A stretch of DNA of 64,000 nucleotides, from contig CM070562.1 in NCBI GenBank assembly GCA_036346405.1, positions 66,306,195-66,370,194 of the forward strand. The letters run 5' to 3'. This document shows positions 46,630 to 57,162 of the stretch, one piece after another (the first letter of the stretch is position 1; every line of letters starts with the position of its first letter). The notes under the pieces are model-generated. The model worked only from the letters and a program-made list of their open reading frames with translations. It was not told the origin of the DNA and did not search any database. This stretch comes from Phyllostachys edulis. Lineage: Eukaryota; Streptophyta; Magnoliopsida; Poales; Poaceae. Made by a program: the position numbers and the translations under genes.

Positions 46630-47480
46630 CTATTTGGGGTCGAGTCTTGCCTCGACCAGTATCTTTCGGGTAGATGAGTCAGTGTTTCCTAACCCAGGTG
46701 GCGACTTGGCGCTGTCTGGAGAAGCGCCTTTGTCGAGTGGTACCTCCTTTGTTTGGTCGGATGGTTTTGGTGTTATCTTTGGCCCCGAGTGCTTAGCCTG
46801 CACGGTAGATGGATTAGCCTCTCTGGTCGAAAGTTCATCGACCAGTTCTAAGGATTTATGATCACACACGTAAGCCATTTTCTGATCTCCTCGAACAGTG
46901 ATGACTCCCTTAGGTCCAGGCATTTTCAAACTTTGATAACCGTAGTGCATGGCTATTAAGAATTTTGCTAAAGCCGGACGACCCAAGATTCCATTGTATG
47001 CAGAGTCAAAATCCACCACATCAAATGGAATCTTTTCTATTCTGAAGTTGTCAGGTCTTTCGAGCGTGACCGGTAAGGAAATTTGTCCTATCGGTTTAGC
47101 GATGGAACCAGGAACTATACTGTGAAAGGCATATTTCACCGGTTTCACCTTGGACTTGGGAACTTGCATTTCTTCTAAAGCTCCCGCAAATAAAATGTTT
47201 AAAGAACTACCACCATCTATTAAGACTCGATTAACCCTACAGCTATTAATAGTAGGTTCAACAACAATAGGAAACCTACCTGGTCAAGTCGAAGGGATGG
47301 GGCAGTCTTCTTTGCTGAAGGAGATTACAGTGTCCGACCACCTTGATGGCTTGATGATGGTCGGAGGCTCTACGAGGTTGACCTCCCGCTCCATGGCCTT
47401 GAGATGACGCCTTGACTCGTACGAAGAAGACCCACCAAAGATCATGTTGACCGTATGTTGAGGCTCCTGGTATTCCATTT
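46630..47480 (-). pseudogene. Tat protease region
   Basis: Before ATG 47169 the minus strand reads NRVLIDGGSSLNILF (near 47180-47225), a retropepsin active site with DGG in place of DTG/DSG, as in many Tat elements. The flap region and second half follow in 46630-47169 (PIGQISLPVTLERPDNFRI, DSAYNGILGRPALAKF), then a Pro/Ser-rich linker to RT. 47284-47478 (HTVNMIFGGSSSYESRRH) is the Gag-protease linker. Confidence 0.87.
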
Positions 47481-47577
47481 CTTCGTCGTCATCTTTGTCC
47501 TTTTTGGAACTTGTTTCACTGAGTTCCTGTATTGCGGGGAGTGGTCCTTTACCTGCATAGTAATCCTCCAGCCTTTT

Positions 47578-49437
47578 CTACCAGGCTCGACAAGTGCGCA
47601 GGTCATGCCCTGCCTGCTGGTGAAGTGGACACCACTTCTTATTTTTCTTGTATCCTTCGGTCGGAGCCTTCGCTTTGCCTCGACCGGTATAGTCCCTCTT
47701 ACCCTTCGTAAACATTTCAGGGATAGCTAGGACTTCTTTATCATCGGGTCTGTGGTTTTTCTTCTTCTTGAGAGCTTTCTTATTCTTCTTCTTCTTCTTC
47801 GGTTTATCCAAGCCAGGTTGGGGAATTTTATCCTTCCGATCAATGGCCTCACACCACTCAATTGCTTCGCTAGCAGTGGCGTATTTATCAGCCATGTCGA
47901 AAAGTTCAACAGTTGTTTGTGGAGGGTTCATTGCTATGTCCTCTATAAACCGCCGATTCCTTAGACTTGTTTTGAAAACCTGGATGACGGATGATTCTGC
48001 GACTTCTGGTATGGAATTACGAACCTGGCTGAATCTCTTGATGTATTGATGGAGAGTCTCATCAGAGCCTTGCCGAATTTGGTGGAGATCATCCTCCTTT
48101 CTAGGGCGGTCGTATGTGCCTTGGAAATTCGCAATTAGAAAGTCGCAGAGTGGCTCCCAAGTATAGATTGATCCGACCGATAGGTTAAGTAACCTGACCA
48201 AGGCGGACCCTTGAATCGTGGGCAGATAGTTCGCCATCACATTTTCATCACCACCAGCAGCTCTGATGGTGGTGGTATATATTTGGAGAAATTCCAATGG
48301 GTTCTGAGTCCCATTAAACTTGTCCAGGTTGGCCGATCGGAACCTGTTTGGCCAACGCACAGCTTGGAGCCCTGCAGAGAAGGCTCGACAACCTGTGATT
48401 GATTCATGGCGCCTTATTTGGAAGGGTACCGAATTGTAATTGGTCGGAGACCGGTTCCTAAGATTGGAACGTTGGAGCTCCGGTGTACCGATCCGGTCAT
48501 AGACATTGGTATGATGCCTTCGACCGCCTGCTTGATTTAGACGATGTTAGAGATCATCTGGTCAAAGAGGTTGCTCTTCTCGACGCGGTGAGGGAGTGGC
48601 TGCTTGAAATAGCCTTCTCCCCTCATGACTCCTTGGTCGGAATCGCCGAGGAGGCCTTGGTATCGATAGTTCTCCGATTCAACCATGTTGCCCTCTGCTG
48701 AGGGAGGAACGTTGAGATGAAGTCATGGTTTGGCTTTGTGAAGTTCTCTGTTCTCGGTATGCTTCCGTTCGTTGCATGGTCTGCTGAAGAATCTCCGATA
48801 CTTGGCCTACGAGCTGTACAAAACCTGGGGTCTCTGCCAGAACAGGGTTAGAGTTATTCAACATATCTTGGATACGTTGCAAGTTTCATACCATTACCGA
48901 AGGTCTTGAAGGATTCATGCTGGTAGTCGGTGTTCGAAGATCTGAACCTCCCCCTAACCTCCTAGTTTGTTCCGTCCGATCAGCTACTCTTGGTGGGGCA
49001 GAGCCAGACGAGTTAACTGATGGACGTCGATCAGTTCTGTTACCTCCAGAAGTTGGTGCTTGATGGCCCGTAACATCTCTACCAACACGTGGTGGCGTGG
49101 CAGAGTGTGTAGGACCGTGCAAGGCATCTTGATTTGCATCTCTGATCGCATTGACCTTGTGCCTCCAGCAGCGATCTTCCGACGAGCTTCCATTGTAACT
49201 AATGGAGAGCCTTCTAGTGCTTCTACTAGGAATTTCCACGACGGAGGGCGGTCGGAGATGAGCACCTCCTAAGGTCTTCTTGGTGGGCTCAGCCTGATCC
49301 GGCGGACTGCCAATCGTATGCTGAGTCTTATCATCCCCACTTGGCCTACGACCAGTGGAAGTTTCATTGACACCATTACCAGGTGTCGGTTGGCTCCTGG
49401 AATCACCAGAAGCCGTAGGTGAGTACCTTTCAGCCAT
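47578..49437 (-). pseudogene. Tat Gag, one frame with stops
   Basis: ATG 49437 opens a low-complexity Ser/Thr/Arg-rich N-terminal region (MAERYSPTASGDSRSQPTPG). TGA at about 48886 interrupts it, the same frame resumes (QRIQDMLNNSNPVLAETPG), and 47578-48360 is the Gag core (KFNGTQNPLEFLQIYTTTIR, IQGSALVRLLN, LHQYIKRFSQVRNSIPEVAE). A Lys-rich stretch and a CX2H-like knuckle (WCPLHQQAGHDLRTC) end it. Gag forms the particle around the element RNA. Confidence 0.9.
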
Positions 49438-49831
49438 GATTTCGTCGAGAGTATAGAGATTCTCGGGTTGCGATGCTGATTTTTCATCACCTGTTTTGTC
49501 GGTCAGAAGGACTGGGCTTGGAGTGGTCTTTGGACATTCCGAGCTGGTCGGAATGGTGAAAACGCCACTTGCTGTACTGGTGGATCCTCATCCATCCAGT
49601 CGATTTCGCTAACGTTGGCGACGTGCAACCGGCGGAGGAGGAGGAGGATTACATGCCGTTTTCTTGCATGGTGTGGATGCATCCTTCCATGTCGAGGTCG
49701 GCGTAGTCCACCAGGTCGAACCAATTCTCCTTGTCCCAAACTCCGGCCATAGTCGCATGAGCGATTATGAGGAATCAGCGAGGATTTGATGAGCGGAGAG
49801 TTTTTTTTAAGGAAACTTGCGTCTTCTTCCC

Positions 49832-49847
49832 CACGGACGGTGCCAGC
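49832..49847 (-). promoter_or_regulatory. Primer binding region of the Tat element
   Basis: On the minus strand the 5' LTR ends ATCGACA and is followed by GCTGGCACCGTCCGTGGGG, which is close to the sequence found next to 5' LTRs of grass Tat elements. The tRNA was not identified. Confidence 0.65.
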
Positions 49848-50524
49848 TGTCGATGATCGAGTCGCCGATCTTACGAAATAAAAGAGAAAAATGACACGAT
49901 ATTTCCTGAGAGAGAATGGGACCGCTCTTTATTGATATGAACTGGATTTACAAGGGGTGCTTTAGACCAGGCAAAGGACTAATCCTAATTACACAGATAA
50001 TGCGGTTTGCAATGTAGGATGATCTTGTCTAGATTTTCTTGACCTCCATCTCCCTCCTTTGTCTTCTACGCTCCTCCCTTTAAATAACTTCTGTAGAGGT
50101 GGCAGTTACTTCTAGAGAAGGCGTCTCTAGTGAAGCGTCGCGACTGGTCGGAGCGAGGCATCGGTTGATAATGTACCAACTGCTCTGCGGTTAAGTGTCT
50201 GTGAGACACTCAATCGTATGGTGTTTATTATCAGTGTCTTAGGACTGTGTAACATCGCGTGGTATGGATCATACAGCACGTGTTCCGTTTATCACACAGT
50301 AAAGAAGATACCTGGAATCATATCTATACACCAGTTCATAGCTTTTCCGAGAAGCTACCTAGTCGGAGACTAGGCACATGACCTTGTCCAACCAGGGTAC
50401 CCATTTTCTAACCTCTGGAATCCTTACGACCAGTGTGGTCGTTAGCCTTAGGGGTTACGACCATGAAGACGTATGGTCTTTTATTATGTATTAAAGTAAT
50501 ACATAGAGGTTTTAGTCCTCATCA
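49848..50524 (-). repeat. 5' LTR of the Tat element
   Basis: It runs TGTCGATGATCGAG to AGTCCTCATCA on the plus strand and matches 38611-39286 with about 47 differences. TATTTAAAGGGAGG on the minus strand (near 50080) is the likely TATA region. Confidence 0.94.
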
Positions 50525-50529
50525 GCAGT

Positions 50530-52772
50530 AATGTATCTCATCAATCGTATCTCGTCTTGAATACTTGGGATGAAGTCTTCGACTGAACTTCTATTAGGTT
50601 AGTGGGAGTTTAAGGTTTCTCCTAAGGTGTTTGGCTTTGTGTGCTTTGTACGGGATCACCGGCTAACGATTGTCAAGATAGATAATTAGGCAATGAAGTG
50701 TATATTTGTAGGATATTCATCAAGTCAGAAGGGTTATAGATGTTGGAACCGAGTTGACAGAAGATTGTTTGTGAGTATGGATGTGACTTTCTGGGGGAGA
50801 GAGGACAGAATGTGCGAGAGATGTAACAACCTCAAAAGAATGGAAGGTTTATCAGCGAAGGCGCTTTGGAAGACAGGGGAAAGAAGTTGACACCTCATGA
50901 GTCATCGACTAAACAACGAGTACCAACAGAGGAGCAACAACAGGAACAACCACAACCTGAACAACTGGTCTTTCCAGTTGATCTAGTCCTAAATCCCTTA
51001 TCGGGTTTATCTCCATCAAGTTCTTTGCCCCCCCCCTAGGGGTGAGTAGTAATGTTCCTTCATATTCCTCTCATTTGGAGTTACCACTTGCACAATGTAG
51101 GGAAACTAGAGCTAATGTTGGAAAGCCTCCAGTTCGGTGCGGTTTTGAACATGGCATTGAAAAATTTCATCTCATATTCTCATATTTCACTTGTATACAA
51201 AACATTTGTTGCATCTCTTCAGATAGTGCATGTTCCAAATGATTAGCGAGTTGCTAAGTAGGATCCTAAGTAGAAGGGTGCTATGAAAGAGGAGCGTAGT
51301 ACACTTAAGAAGAACAATACATGTGATCTTGTTTCACTTCCAGCAGGGAAGAGGGTAGTGGGATGCAAATGGGTGCTTACATTTAAGCTTCCTCCTGAAG
51401 GCAAGATAGAAAGATACAATGCACGGTTGGTTGCAAAAGTTTATAGTCAAACCTATAGGATAGACTATAATGAGACCTTTGCACCAGTGATGAAGATGAG
51501 CACAGTGAGAACGTTGATCTTCTATGCAACTTCCTTCAAATGGACCCGCATCAACTAGATGTGAATAATGCTTTTCTATATAGTGATTTACAAGAGGAGG
51601 TATACATGGAGATTCCTCTAGGCTTTGAAAATAGGCAGACTGACGGGAAGGTGTGTAAACTCAAGAGTCTTTATACGGTCTGAAGCAATCTCCAAGGGTG
51701 TGATTTCATATATTTAGGCATGTAGTCAGTAGTATGGGCTATTCTCAGTGCAATGGAGATTATACTGTGTTTTACAGGCATAAAGGGTCACATATCACCA
51801 TATTAGCAGTCTATATTGATGATATTGTGATCACTGAAGATTATACCGAGGAAATCAAGTCCTTCAAGGAAAGACTAGGAGAGGCATTTGAGGTGAAAGA
51901 TCTTGGAACTCTTCGATACTTTCTGGGCATTGAGATTGATCGTTCTTTGAAATGTATAGTTCTCTCCTAGAGGAAGTTTGTTCTTGATCTGTTGGCAGAA
52001 TTATGTATGCTTGGGTGTCGCCCTATTGTTTCGCCTATTGATATGAATCACAAGCTATGTGTTGAGTTGGGAGATCCAATTGACAAGGAGGCCTACCAAA
52101 AACTTGTTGGGTGTCTCATCTATTTGTGCCATACAAGACCTGATATTTCATATGCAGTGAGTGTGGTGAGTTGATATATGCATGATCCTAGAACAGGACA
52201 CACAAATGATGTCTATCCAGTCATGCGGTATTTGAAGAGTAACCCTTGGAAAGACCTTTGGTTCAGCAAGAATCAGTACCTGAATGTGGAAGGGTATTGC
52301 GATGCTGATTGTGCGAGCAGCATGAATGACAGAAGGTCTACCTCTGGATATTATATGTTTGTGGGAGGTAACCTTGTGTCATGGAGGAGCAAGAAGCTTG
52401 AGATTGTGGCTTGGTTTACTACAGAAGCAGAGTACAAAGCAATGGCGTTGAGCGTGAGTGAAATGATATGGATGAAGGGTTTATTGCCTAAGCTTCGGGT
52501 ATGGAAGAATAACCCCTTGGTGTTGCATTGTGACAATAAATCTGCAATCAACATTACTAACAATCCAGTACAGCATGACCATACAAAGCATGTGAGTTTG
52601 ATAGGTTCTTCATCAAGGAGAAGCTCGATGGTGGGATACTGAAGCTAGAATATGTCAAGTCTGGTGAACAGTTGACTGATTGTTTCACTAAAGAGTTAGG
52701 TTCTAGTGAGGGTGCTACAATATGTAACATGATGATCATGATTGATATCTTCAGTCCATCTTAAGGGGAAAG
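50530..52772 (+). pseudogene. Second copia copy, right part: integrase end, RT and RNase H
   Basis: The match to the 14-kb element resumes at AATGTATCTCATCAATCG and runs to the 3' LTR. Pieces seen: CIFVGYSSSQKGYRCWNRVD; RT start KEERSTLKKNNTCDLVSL, GCKWVLTFKLPPEGKIERY; active site VYIDDIVITED (Val to Ile in the YVDD block); connection YQKLVGCLIYLCHTRPDISY; RNase H DRRSTSGYYMFVGGNLVSW and CDNKSAINITNNPVQHDHTK. Stops and frameshifts are frequent, for instance TAG 51244-51246, TAG 51557 and TAG 51968. It is more decayed than the 14-kb copy. Confidence 0.92.
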
Positions 52773-52880
52773 TGTTGAGTATATTAGAGATAATCTTGTA
52801 AGGGCCTAATTGCACTTTTGTACCTCTATAAATAAAGGGTATATGGTCCTGTGGGACAACACATATTCCGGAAATCTACA
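52773..52880 (+). repeat. 3' LTR of the second copia copy
   Basis: After the purine tract TTAAGGGGAAAG comes TGTTGAGTATATTAG, then CTATAAATAAAGGGTATATGG and CGGAAATCTACA, a 108-bp diverged equivalent of the 124-bp LTRs at 14012 and 19372. No 5' LTR partner was found. Confidence 0.75.
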
Positions 52881-53037
52881 ATATAGTCCTATGATATCAT
52901 TCGCCTGATTGACCTAAGAATTATTTAATTACGATGATTGAATCAATGCTTGAATTAGGACGTTAGCAACCTTAGCTTCCTGGGATCGAATGGATAAAAA
53001 TCATTGCTCATGTGATTGAGTTGTTTATATATTTGAG
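52881..53037. other. Flank of the second copia copy
   Basis: AT-rich, nothing recognisable. Confidence 0.4.
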
Positions 53038-53055
53038 ATCTTATTCTATCACTTT

Positions 53056-53244
53056 TTAGATGAGAGAACAACCGGCTTGTGCAATCGACTTATAGCTCAC
53101 AACCTGTCACGGATTCAAATCCCAGAAAATCATAGTGAAAAATCCACACAAATAACCCACCCAACCTAGAGTTAGTGGGAATCGAACTTTGATCATCAGA
53201 CTGAGAGACAAGATGCCTCGCCGGTAGGCTATTCTACGGTTGGC
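53056..53244 (-). mobile_element. tRNA-derived SINE with 18-bp target duplication
   Basis: On the minus strand it starts GCCAACCGTAGAATAGCC. It has an A box-like TAGCCTACCGGC and, about 35 bases later, a B box-like AGTTCGATTCCC, the internal RNA polymerase III promoter of a tRNA. Its 3' end reads CTCTCATCTAA. The 18-bp ATCTTATTCTATCACTTT (53038-53055) recurs with one change at 53245-53262. Length (189 bp), internal promoter and long duplication are those of a plant SINE mobilised by LINE machinery. It also holds a second B box-like word (GGGATTTGAATCC on the minus strand), so a dimeric origin is possible. Confidence 0.85.
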
Positions 53245-53262
53245 ATCTTATTCTTTCACTTT

Positions 53263-54040
53263 AATAGAAATCCATGTCACTACCGATGTGTTATACATGT
53301 TGTTACTACATAAAAGGTGATACGAACTGTTTTTTGTTATTTTATTTTCCGGTTTTGTCAAAATTTAGCAAGACAAATCCATCCATTACACTATCCAGAT
53401 GATGTCGGCAGCGCATCAAAAATGATTATATTCGTAGAGGGATCATGTCAAGTCTATAAGTCGCTGTTGGTAAATGGATGGCTGGTATTACTTTTCTATT
53501 CGTGTTTGGTGTGCGCTTATGAAAGGCCGAAGAGATCCTGTCATGATCGTTGGTCGAGAAGAAAAACAACAAACGAAGGATTAATCATCTTGTTTCAAAG
53601 AAAAAAATGGGATTAATCATCCAGCTTTCTCCTGTTTTGTCTTTCTCTGCCTCTTCTGCCAACCTTTTTCTTTTTCTCTTCAGTTCTTTAGTTCTCTCTG
53701 GGTTATATAAGTGCCATCCTGATTCCATTTTTCAATCAATTAGTCCACCATTATTAAGAAAAAAATCTTAGTACATGTGTACTTTTGTCTGCCAGCATGA
53801 AATTCTAAGCAGTAGGTAACATCACTGTATCAATCAAAACTTAGTTTGTGTTGGTGTTTGGTAAAATATGAAATTACCATTGAACTGTTGTTCACCCAAC
53901 TTTGTTATAAAAAAAGAATGACCTAGCAATATATGCAGTTTGTTCCGCCACTTGGCCACATTTACCAATTACCACTAACATAGTAACATGTACTGAGAGT
54001 CTGCTAATCTAGCCAAGCTAGCTATGACAAGTTTGATGGA
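53263..54040. other. Intergenic region, no gene seen
   Basis: Short frames (53317-53616, 53550-53771) show no domain, and the region is AT-rich. Confidence 0.4.
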
Positions 54041-54048
54041 CTAGCTTG

Positions 54049-55433
54049 CAGTGGCGGAGCATGAGGCAAACAAGAGGAGGCCAGTTGCCCACTGACATTC
54101 AACAATAACAATTATATGGGTGCTAAATCAACAAAGAAGTTATGAAGGAATTTATGATACGGCTCCAAGTGCTATTCCAACTTTAGATTATGTTTCCAAC
54201 TTATGGCCTGATGTAGCATCTCATATTGGTGTTGATTCAATGAATGGAAAACACGAACATGTATTAGCCGAGAGGGAGGTATATATAGGCCAAGGGGAAG
54301 AAAACTCGGTGCATGTGGTGCGTGGGAGTAGGCTGAGTGCAGGGCATGCGGCATACAATAGGAGGAGGCTGAGAGGGAGCCGGCCGCGTGCGCAAGGAGG
54401 CAAGTGTGTGGAGTCCAACCACATGCCGCACGGGAAGAAGCCGAATCCAACTACGTGGAAAGAATGAGTTCATGGGAGGGGTGTTTTTGCATTGAGAAAA
54501 ATACCAGAAAATCGCCGGTGGTTTTGGCAGCCATGTTGTGCGTGTGTTCTTGAGGTCTTCCTAGGTTTGTGAGAGTTGGCGCAAATCAAAGACGTGTTGT
54601 TCTTGAGATTGTCCACATAATCTATATGATTAAATTTTCTAATTTATGATCAATCCATTGTTTATGGTTTGGGAGACCACGGCTGATCGCTTCTACTTCG
54701 GTTTGTTGTTGATCTAGTATGATTCAACCACATTATCAAGCTCGTTACTATACTACCGTCGAAGTATTACTGCATGAAAAACACAGTATTACTACACTAC
54801 TGCAGAAGTGTTGCTACACTTTTACCGTACAGTGAAAGATCGGGCACTCTGCGCATCAACTGAATATGCCTACCCAAATTCAGACCTAATTAGCATAAGC
54901 CCCCGTCAGCCTTGTCTCTTCGATTTATAAGAGATTTAAATGAGTTTCTTGGCTTACATGATACTATGGTAGTAAGAAACGAAGCAATCAAGCAAGATTA
55001 GAAAACTCTGCAGAGCCCCTTTCTTGTTGCCCTGTTGGAAGCTCCGAGATGGTGAGACAGTAAGAAGCTGCTGCCTGCTAGCCACAACTACCGGCTGGAC
55101 TGCCGGAGGCCCGGAGCGTCGCGGATCCATGTTGAGAGAGCGTGGGGATAATTTTGGTATCCGGTTTGCCATGGAGAGAAGATGCACATTGGGGAACAAG
55201 GGAAGAAGAAGAGTCAGGGAGAGAGTTTGTGAGGGATCGATGGAGAAGAAGTCATGAAGTGATGTAGTGCTCACTGCTCATTGCTCTACTCAATTGTTAG
55301 AGTGGGCCAAATACTAGTCCAGATACCTAGATGAACCATGTGTATATCTGAGTCCTAAATAAAATTTTTTCGGAAGGGGACGCCGGAATACTAGTCCAGC
55401 CTTTTGGCCTCAACAAGCTAGGCTCCGCCACTG
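54049..55433. mobile_element. Non-autonomous hAT-superfamily DNA transposon with 8-bp target duplication
   Basis: The 12-bp terminal inverted repeat CAGTGGCGGAGC is at the left end, and its complement GCTCCGCCACTG ends at 55433. CTAGCTTG flanks both ends exactly (54041-54048 and 55434-55441); an 8-bp duplication with CA...TG-type ends defines hAT. In 1,385 bp there is no transposase signature (no BED finger or dimerisation domain). The frames at 54120-54467 plus and 54172-54473 minus overlap each other and show no domain. It would depend on a transposase from elsewhere. Confidence 0.93.
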
Positions 55434-55695
55434 CTAGCTTGCTCATTTTAATTCTAGTCAGTATGGCCAAATAGGACCATTTAGCCCCAGAAGAGAATAC
55501 TACCTGCGTGATTAACTGTACAGAGAAATGAAGATGTACACAAAAGGTAAAAACACTGGTAGCGTGAATGAAAAAAGGAGTAACTTTTCAAGCCCGAAGG
55601 AAATCCATGCATAGAGCATCGAGTGATCTCAACCACCAATGCACACAAGACAAATCTCCAGTGCCTTTTGATTCTATTCGTTCTTTTATCTTAGG

Positions 55696-55771
55696 ACATA
55701 TATGTTGATATGATATGTACTAATGTACTAGCAACATATATGTTGATATGATATGTACTAATGTACTAGCA
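55696..55771. repeat. Perfect tandem duplication of a 38-bp unit
   Basis: Two identical adjacent copies begin ACATATATGTTGATATGATA and end ACTAGCA. Confidence 0.95.
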
Positions 55772-55946
55772 AGCTAGGATGTGATTAATTAGAGAGATCA
55801 AGATGGAGGCATGTATGGTTTTCTTTTCTTTCCCAACATTCCCATAAGCTGGCTAGAGGATGCCCTGGATGGCGACTAGCCTAAACCCAACTAGAAATCT
55901 CTAGTCAAATAAAAAATGGAAACTTACTAGAATAATTAGTGGGGCA

Positions 55947-56002
55947 GACACTCGCCTAATTATGTGGTCCATATATACACTCGCCTAATTATGTGATCCA
56001 CT
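55947..56002. repeat. Near-tandem copies of ACTCGCCTAATTATGTG
   Basis: ACACTCGCCTAATTATGTG followed by G/A-TCCA occurs twice, about 31 bases apart. Confidence 0.85.
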
Positions 56003-56380
56003 ATCTGAAGCAAACACCAACATATTATCATCCTCCATGTCCCTCTGGTAGACCAGTAAAAAAGGAATGGTAGCCAGAAAGAATAACTAGATAGTTCCTC
56101 TGGTAGTACAGTAAATTAATGATCAATGTGCATGTTACTATCACCTGAGGTTTGTTATGCCTATCCTTGATTCCAACTCATGCATGGATGATGACAAATC
56201 CTTACTCCTCTTAATCTGACTTTTTTTTTTAAAAAAAAATCTTCTCTTCTCGATCCTTCAATTGGTTCTGTGGCTATGAATTAATTGAACACATATAGTT
56301 TGGCCTCACCTGATTAGTTTTGTTCATACATTAGTTGAGTTGAGAGGAGTCGTTGTCTTATTTTTCTTTATCTTTTCTTC

Positions 56381-56401
56381 TCTTCTCTTCTCTTCTCTCT
56401 C
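56381..56401. repeat. (TTCTC)n pyrimidine microsatellite
   Basis: About four to five TTCTC units follow a T/C-rich run. Confidence 0.85.
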
Positions 56402-57162
56402 CTGTCCATGATGCTATTCGTTTGTGGAGTGCGGGGTCCATGGAACATTTTTCCCGTCGAAAGACTTGTTGAATCGGAGCTTTGAAGAGACCCAGCTAAA
56501 TAAAGCGTGTACATGTGTGCGTCGTAGTGTGTAGACAACGAGGTTGGAACAGATGCTTAATATGCATGCCAACCTACATGTATAGAAGATCAGATGTGAC
56601 TGAGTCCGGGAAAGTAGCTCACTAATGTAGTTATGGGAGATTGGGATCCGCTAAGTGTTTTTATATCTAGCTAGCTTAGGAGTAAAGTGGGCATAAGTAT
56701 AATGGAATTAGTTGTGCATGGAAACGACAAAACATGCATGCTATTTGTTTCCTGAAATGCACTGCACTGTCTGCATTGTTACACTATGTACTATACCATA
56801 GCGTTTCGATCTTAAGACAACCTGAATTCCACACTTCGATATGGACTGCTCACCGGTTGGCTGCTTCGATCCTATTAAATTTAAGCAATGATAAGCTACT
56901 ATTATCCTAATTACATATACAGTGTTCAGGTACGACTTTTCTGTACATGATGCAGTGGGAGAGCCTATAATTGCCGCTTTAATTCAGTCGCTCTCTGATT
57001 AAAATGGACCCGACTGACTTTGCATCATCTTTCCGCCCTATCCAGCCTCTCTTTTCCTTTCCTCCTCCGCGATCGCCCAACAATATGACATGATATTCTT
57101 ATCCAGAGATTAGAAAGCCAATCCCATCCAATCCAATCCAGTTTACTTCGTGGCTAATTAAT

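Larger units (their letters stand above)
38611..50524 (-). mobile_element. Complete Tat-lineage Ty3/gypsy retrotransposon inserted in the second copia copy
   Basis: LTRs of 676-677 bp (38611-39286, 49848-50524) with TG...CA ends flank 10.6 kb. On the minus strand are Gag, protease, RT, RNase H, a second RNase H-like domain and integrase; on the plus strand near the 3' LTR is a spliced antisense gene. The second RNase H and the antisense frame are marks of the Tat lineage (Retand/RIRE2-like). Flanks ACAGC (38606-38610) and GCAGT (50525-50529) look like a 5-bp target duplication with two transitions. By eye the LTRs differ at roughly 47 sites (7 percent), older than the 14-kb copia element if rates are equal. 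Confidence 0.94.
55442..57157. other. Intergenic region with local duplications
   Basis: No gene is supported. Features are a perfect 38-bp tandem duplication (55696-55771), a second short duplication (about 55947-56002) and a (TTCTC)n run near 56381-56401. Confidence 0.45.

Noticed and set aside
53056..53244. A true tRNA gene on the minus strand
   Set aside because: A and B boxes are present, but no cloverleaf or acceptor stem closes; the flanking 18-bp duplication shows a SINE.
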